This document shows positions 59,991-64,000 of a DNA stretch of 64,000 nt, piece after piece. Source of the stretch: an uncultured Chitinophaga sp. (GTDB lineage Bacteria > Bacteroidota > Bacteroidia > Chitinophagales > Chitinophagaceae). Location of the stretch: contig NZ_CAMLHC010000027.1 of assembly GCF_946479755.1 (NCBI RefSeq), forward strand, positions 1 to 64,000. The letters are read 5' to 3'. The position numbers and the translations under genes were made by a program. Below the pieces are notes generated by a model that saw only the letters and a list, made by a program, of their open reading frames with translations, searched no databases and was not told the DNA's origin. How positions within the stretch are numbered: position 1 is the stretch's first letter; each line of letters begins with the position of its first letter.

Positions 59991-62165
59991 ATGCGACTTC
60001 TGATCAGACCGGCATTTTACAGGTTCGTATGTCTGTTGCTGTTAGTAACAGTCCGATGGATACCCGCCTGGGCAGATACGATCAACATCTCCCCCAACTA
60101 CCCGATCCAACTGGCCGAATACGGTCAGCTGGAATACCTGCTGGACCCGGCCGGCCACCTCACTTTTGCGGAAGTGGAACATTCCTCCGGCTTCCAGAAG
60201 CTACAGAAGCAGATCCCGAATTTCGGTCTTACCGAAGACGCCATCTGGCTCCGCTTTACCGTCAAAAACAATACGCAGCAGCCGGAGCTGATGTTTAATA
60301 TCACCTATCCCATCCTGGACCTGATAGACCTGTACTACCCCGGCCCCGACAACCGCTACGAAGTGATTCCCGGCGGCGAGCTGCGGCCTTTTAAAAAGCG
60401 GCCGGTCGTTCACCAGAACTTCGTATATAACATCAGTATTCCTAACGGCACCGCCCAAACTTTTTATGTACGCATACAAAGCCGGGAAACCATCCTGGTA
60501 CCGATCTATATCGGGACCTCCCGGGAGATATACAGTAAGCTGTACAACGACGACCTGCTGTTGTCTATCTACATCGGCATCATCCTCGTGATGATCTTCT
60601 ACAATACCTTCATTTTCTTTTCTGTAAGGGACTGGAGCTACTTCTATTACATCATCTATATTGCCTGCGTAGGGCTGGCCCAAATCTGCCTCCATGGCTT
60701 CGGGTACCGCTTATTCTGGCATGAAAATCTGTATATTACCGAACAGGCTGTGCTCTGGGGTGGCGCCCTTTCCGGCATTTCCGTGCTGTTGTTTGTGCAG
60801 AGTTTCCTTCATGTACGGGAAAAAGCCCCCTGGGCCTACCGGATCATGACGCTCTTTGTGATCGTTTATTCCAGCACCATCGTCTTATCGCTGCTGGGAT
60901 ACTTCTCGATCGCCTATGCGCTGATCGATTTCCTTGCCATCACCGGTGTGAGCTTCATCCTGCTGTTCGCCATCATGCAGGCCGTAAAACACTCCCGCAC
61001 CGCCAAAATATTCGTACTGGCATGGACTATATTTATCCTGGCCATCATCTGTTTTGTGCTGAAAGATGTAGGCATTATCCCCTACAATATCTTTACCAGC
61101 CACATTATTGTGATAGGATCGGCGATAGAGGTCATCCTCCTGTCTTTCGCACTGGCCGACAAGATCAACACCTTTAAGGCGGAAAAAGAAGCCTCACAGG
61201 CCATCGCCCTGGAGATCTCCAAAGAAAACGAACAGCTGGTAAGAGAGCAAAATATCATACTGGAAGCCAAAGTACAGGAACGCACCGAAGAACTGCAGAA
61301 CAGTAACCGGGACCTGAACGTGGCGCTGACCAACCTGAAAGACACCCAGACAAGGCTGGTAGAAAAGGAAAAAATGGCGTCCCTCGGTCAGCTGACCGCC
61401 GGCATCGCCCATGAGATCAACAACCCGATCAACTTCGTCACCTCCAATATCAAACCCCTGAAACTGGATATCGCCGACCTCCAGGACCTGCTCAACCGCT
61501 ACGACGGGCTGGCCGGTAAAGCCGATATACAGAGCGAACTGAAGTCCATCGAACAGTTCAAGCGGGAAATTGATATCGACTATATCCACGAAGAAATCTC
61601 GTCCCTGATCAAAGGCATTGAGGACGGCGCCGCCCGTACTGCAGAGATCGTAAAAGGGCTGCGTACCTTCAGCCGCCTGGATGAAAGCGACGTGAAATCC
61701 ATCGACATCCACGAAGGGCTGGACTCCACACTGGTACTGTTGCGCAATGCTATCCCGCCCAATGTGAACATCATCAAGGATTACGCGGAACTGCCCAAAG
61801 TGGAATGTTACGCCGGCAAGATCAACCAGGTGTTCATGAACATCTTCTCCAACGCCCTGAATGCGATCAAAAGCAAAAAGGAGCACCATGATGAGTCCAT
61901 TACCATCAGCACCCGGAAGGAAGACCAGACCGTCATTATCCGGATCAAAGATACCGGTATCGGCATGTCGGAAGAGGTGCAACAGAAGATATTCGATCCC
62001 TTCTTCACCACCAAGGATGTGGGGGAAGGAACAGGGCTCGGACTTTCTATCGTATTCAGCATCATAGAGAAACACAGAGGTAAGATCATCGTAAATTCCA
62101 CCCCCGGGGAAGGAGCGGAATTTATTATATATTTACCGCTCAACATCACGAATCATCAATCTTAA
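59991..62165 (+). CDS. 7TMR-DISM sensor histidine kinase
   Basis: The 724-aa protein has a signal peptide (about 1-28, ending WAD). An extracytoplasmic 7TMR-DISMED2 domain follows (about 35-180, with EDAIWLRFTVKNNTQQPELMFNITYP). Seven transmembrane helices (about 185-395), a coiled coil (about 400-460) and a kinase core complete it. The phospho-acceptor is His474 in LTAGIAHEINNPINF. The ATP lid has NALNAIKS, DTGIGMS and GEGTGLGLSIVFS. DISM domains bind carbohydrates or other small ligands outside the membrane. It is embedded in an operon with the GNAT-like and ThiF-like genes upstream and two receivers downstream. Confidence 0.93.
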   Translation: MRLLIRPAFYRFVCLLLLVTVRWIPAWADTINISPNYPIQLAEYGQLEYLLDPAGHLTFAEVEHSSGFQKLQKQIPNFGLTEDAIWLRFTVKNNTQQPELMFNITYPILDLIDLYYPGPDNRYEVIPGGELRPFKKRPVVHQNFVYNISIPNGTAQTFYVRIQSRETILVPIYIGTSREIYSKLYNDDLLLSIYIGIILVMIFYNTFIFFSVRDWSYFYYIIYIACVGLAQICLHGFGYRLFWHENLYITEQAVLWGGALSGISVLLFVQSFLHVREKAPWAYRIMTLFVIVYSSTIVLSLLGYFSIAYALIDFLAITGVSFILLFAIMQAVKHSRTAKIFVLAWTIFILAIICFVLKDVGIIPYNIFTSHIIVIGSAIEVILLSFALADKINTFKAEKEASQAIALEISKENEQLVREQNIILEAKVQERTEELQNSNRDLNVALTNLKDTQTRLVEKEKMASLGQLTAGIAHEINNPINFVTSNIKPLKLDIADLQDLLNRYDGLAGKADIQSELKSIEQFKREIDIDYIHEEISSLIKGIEDGAARTAEIVKGLRTFSRLDESDVKSIDIHEGLDSTLVLLRNAIPPNVNIIKDYAELPKVECYAGKINQVFMNIFSNALNAIKSKKEHHDESITISTRKEDQTVIIRIKDTGIGMSEEVQQKIFDPFFTTKDVGEGTGLGLSIVFSIIEKHRGKIIVNSTPGEGAEFIIYLPLNITNHQS

Positions 62166-62180
62166 CCATAAGACCCTTTA

Positions 62181-63278
62181 ATGAAAGAAAACCGCATTAG
62201 AATATTATATATCGATGATGAGATCCATAATCTGAATGCCTTCAAGGCCAGCTTTCGCAGGAGTTACGAGATCTACACCGCTAACTCTGCGCAGGAAGGC
62301 AAACAACTGCTGAAGGAGATTATGGTCCATATCATCATAGCGGACCAGAAAATGCCTGTTTCTACCGGGGTGGAGTTTTTTAACGAAATAAAAGACACCC
62401 TCCCCGATCCGATGCGCATTTTGCTGACCGGTTATACCGATGTGGAGGATATCATTGACGCCATCAACAAGGGGCATATCTTTTCCTATATCAAGAAACC
62501 CTGGGACGAGCATGAGCTGCACAAAACGATCAACAATGCCTATGAGATCTATTCTACCCGTAAGCAGCTCAAGGAAAAGATCGTAGAACTGGAAAAAACC
62601 AATGATGAGCTCAACCGCTTTATCTATTCCACCTCGCATGACCTGCGCTCCCCGCTGATGTCTGTACTGGGCATTATTAACCTCTCGCGGCTCGACAATT
62701 CTGTGGTAGACCCCAACGGCTATATGAACATGGTGGAATCCTGTGTGCTGAAGCTGGATGGATTTATCCAGAAAATTATCGAATATTACCGTAATTCCCG
62801 GCTGGAAGTGGAGTATGAGAAGATCGACTTCAACAACCTGCTGAATGATTGTATCACCGCTTTTCAGCCACAGAATACGGCCATCCGTTTCCATACCCAC
62901 GTAGACCAGGTAGCCGAATTCCGGGGCGATACCTTCCGGATCAGCGTTATTTTAAACAATCTTATTTCCAACGCTGTTAAGTACCAAAAACCGGAAGAAC
63001 CCGAACCGATGGTCAATTTGTCGGTAAAAGCGGAACCGCATAAAGCTACCATTTGCATCCGGGACAATGGTATCGGCATCCTGAGCGAGCATTTGAACAA
63101 TATCTTTAAAATGTTCTTTCGCTCCAAAAACAACAATAAGCCAGGAAGTGGCATTGGCCTGTATATCGTAAAAGAAGCCCTCAGCAAAATTGGCGGCACT
63201 ATAAATGTTGAGTCCAAATACGGCGAGGGCACCCAATTTGAAATTACCATCCCGAACAGAAATGAATTCGATACCTGA
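62181..63278 (+). CDS. receiver - histidine kinase hybrid
   Basis: The 365-aa cytoplasmic protein has an N-terminal receiver (about 5-120; phospho-acceptor Asp55 in IIADQKMP, Thr in LLTGYTD, Lys in KKPWDEHELH). A coiled coil follows, then a kinase: His153 in STSHDLRSPLMSV, N-box NNLISNAVKYQ, GIGILSEH and SGIGLYIVKEAL. The receiver closely resembles that of the stand-alone regulator at 9882-10346, showing duplication. The order receiver-before-kinase is that of kinases controlled by upstream phosphorylation. The gene lies 15 bases after the sensor kinase and overlaps the next one. Confidence 0.93.
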   Translation: MKENRIRILYIDDEIHNLNAFKASFRRSYEIYTANSAQEGKQLLKEIMVHIIIADQKMPVSTGVEFFNEIKDTLPDPMRILLTGYTDVEDIIDAINKGHIFSYIKKPWDEHELHKTINNAYEIYSTRKQLKEKIVELEKTNDELNRFIYSTSHDLRSPLMSVLGIINLSRLDNSVVDPNGYMNMVESCVLKLDGFIQKIIEYYRNSRLEVEYEKIDFNNLLNDCITAFQPQNTAIRFHTHVDQVAEFRGDTFRISVILNNLISNAVKYQKPEEPEPMVNLSVKAEPHKATICIRDNGIGILSEHLNNIFKMFFRSKNNNKPGSGIGLYIVKEALSKIGGTINVESKYGEGTQFEITIPNRNEFDT

Positions 63279-63681
63279 CCTGCGCGTCATATTGATAGAT
63301 GACAATGAGATTGATTTATTGCTGCATGAGAAGTTGATTACATTTCAACAAATCAGCAGAACGGTGATTTCATTCGCCAACGCCAACAAAGCCCTGGAGT
63401 TTTTATCGTCCAACATCGCCCTGCCCAAAATCCCTCCGACGATCATCCTACTGGACATCCAGATGCCCGAAATGGATGGCTTCGAATTCCTGCAGGCGTT
63501 CGATACTTATCCCCAGAAAATCAAGTCGCAATGCCATATCGTAATGGTATCCTCTTCACTTGATTACGGCGATATCACCCGCACCAACGCTAATCCGCTC
63601 GTCATCAAACTACTTCGCAAACCCTTGCTCCTAAAGGAACTGAAGGAGACCGTGGAAGGAATTTTTAAAGATTTTGTGTAA
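63262..63681 (+). CDS. CheY-like single-domain response regulator
   Basis: The 139-aa receiver: Asp13-Asp14 acidic pair, phospho-acceptor Asp65 in LLDIQMPEMDGFEFL, Ser/Ser in VMVSSSLDY at the Thr position and Lys in LLRKPLLLKEL. No output domain. I start at the ATG at 63262, which overlaps the previous gene by 17 bases; the frame also opens upstream at 63205 but lies inside the kinase coding sequence. It is probably the end point or phosphate shuttle of the relay formed with the two preceding kinases. Confidence 0.92.
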   Translation: MNSIPDLRVILIDDNEIDLLLHEKLITFQQISRTVISFANANKALEFLSSNIALPKIPPTIILLDIQMPEMDGFEFLQAFDTYPQKIKSQCHIVMVSSSLDYGDITRTNANPLVIKLLRKPLLLKELKETVEGIFKDFV

Positions 63682-63685
63682 AAAG

Positions 63686-63715
63686 TTGGCGGATTCAGAA
63701 AATTATCTATTTTTG
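63686..63715 (+). promoter_or_regulatory. promoter of tRNA-Ala
   Basis: TTG (63686-63688), a 19-nt spacer and TATTTTTG (63708-63715), a full -33/-7 pair, 21 bases before the tRNA. Confidence 0.75.
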
Positions 63716-63736
63716 CATTCCCGAAAGGGAAAATAT

Positions 63737-63812
63737 GGGGGATTAGCTCATCTGGTAGAGCGCAAGCATGGCATGTTTGAGGTGAGCGGTTCGAGCCCGC
63801 TATCCTCCACCA
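63737..63812 (+). tRNA. tRNA-Ala (anticodon GGC)
   Basis: A 76-nt cloverleaf with encoded CCA: acceptor GGGGGAT / ATCCTCC, D-arm GCTC...GAGC, anticodon loop ATGGCAT with anticodon GGC, T-arm AGCGG-TTCGAGC-CCGCT. Unlike the two tRNA-Glu genes it encodes the 3' CCA. Confidence 0.95.
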
Positions 63813-63821
63813 AAATTCTCT

Positions 63822-63846
63822 AAAACCCGCGCCTGGCGCGGGTTTT
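63822..63846 (+). terminator. terminator of tRNA-Ala
   Basis: A hairpin AAAACCCGCG / CGCGGGTTTT nine bases after the tRNA 3' end, with a T-rich flank. Confidence 0.8.
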
Positions 63847-63861
63847 CTGTTTATATCCCCT

Positions 63862-64000
63862 TCATGGATTTCCTGTCGCAACTACCTCTTCCTTCCTGCT
63901 GATACACCGGCTTTCCAGCAGTGCAAGTCCTCCTACCACCACCACCTGCAATACCAGGAAAACAGCACCGAAAACAGTAGCGCCCGTGATATAACCGATC
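63862..64000 (-). CDS. membrane protein, C-terminal fragment (window edge)
   Basis: A reading frame enters from the right edge and ends at a TGA at 63862-63864, giving the last 45 residues. They form one hydrophobic helix (VFGAVFLVLQVVVVGGLALL) followed by a basic-acidic tail (ESRCISRKEEVV). This looks like the final helix of a transporter or other polytopic protein, but the family cannot be told. It is opposite and convergent to tRNA-Ala. Confidence 0.6.
   Translation of the reverse strand, partial: IGYITGATVFGAVFLVLQVVVVGGLALLESRCISRKEEVVATGNP

Overview
The window comes from the chromosome of a Bacteroidota bacterium, most likely Chitinophagaceae and close to Chitinophaga. This rests on four things seen in the sequence. 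Many promoters have the Bacteroidota form TTTG-N18-20-TAnnTTTG. The housekeeping sigma factor is short (288 aa). Start sites have A-rich rather than Shine-Dalgarno leaders. Families typical of the phylum are present: DUF4476, TPM/LemA, two-component propeller kinases, 7TMR-DISM kinases, a PycTM-like domain and a pinensin-type lanthipeptide leader. No phage, transposase, integrase or CRISPR array was seen.

Layout. 1-430 looks like the tandem-promoter leader of an rRNA operon running left out of the window. 1-9.5 kb: truA, a DUF4476 protein, a biotin carrier protein, a secreted M1 aminopeptidase, and a lemA-TPM-TPM-DUF1835 operon. 9.9-16.3 kb: a stand-alone receiver, an M20 dipeptidase, an S4 protein, lysA and a large GAF protein. 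16.4-20.9 kb: a phosphoesterase / kinase-like / outer-membrane-barrel fusion with an SdiA-regulated-type lipoprotein. 21-26.7 kb: an HD hydrolase fused to a PycTM-like membrane domain, then ppk1, a thioredoxin, a DUF4442 protein and a beta-CASP nuclease. 26.8-36.5 kb: a propeller sensor kinase, an AraC regulator divergent from a TolC-HlyD-MFS efflux operon, and an SDR/HxlR divergent pair. 36.7-39 kb: an orphan lanthipeptide precursor, two tRNA-Glu copies, a DUF1345 protein and a SMI1/KNR4 protein. 39-43 kb: gap, pgk and a Kef-type antiporter. 43-51.4 kb, mostly leftward: tatA-gatA-mltD, rpsP-rimM-trmD-rplS, ffh and rpoD. 51.7-57.6 kb: a START-like protein, a LptF/G permease, a PAP2 phosphatase, an ArnT-like glycosyltransferase and an exported superoxide dismutase. 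57.7-63.7 kb: one long rightward operon of a small ORF, a GNAT-like protein, a ThiF/E1-like protein, a 7TMR-DISM kinase, a receiver-kinase hybrid and a receiver. tRNA-Ala and the 3' end of a membrane-protein gene close the window.

The most interesting parts are the 57.7-63.7 kb operon (two enzyme-like proteins co-transcribed with a ligand-sensing phosphorelay), the orphan lanthipeptide precursor, the HD-PycTM fusion beside ppk1, the phosphoesterase/kinase/barrel fusion, and several families of large intergenic palindromes that recur within the window. All functions are read from sequence motifs and memory of the families. No database search was run.
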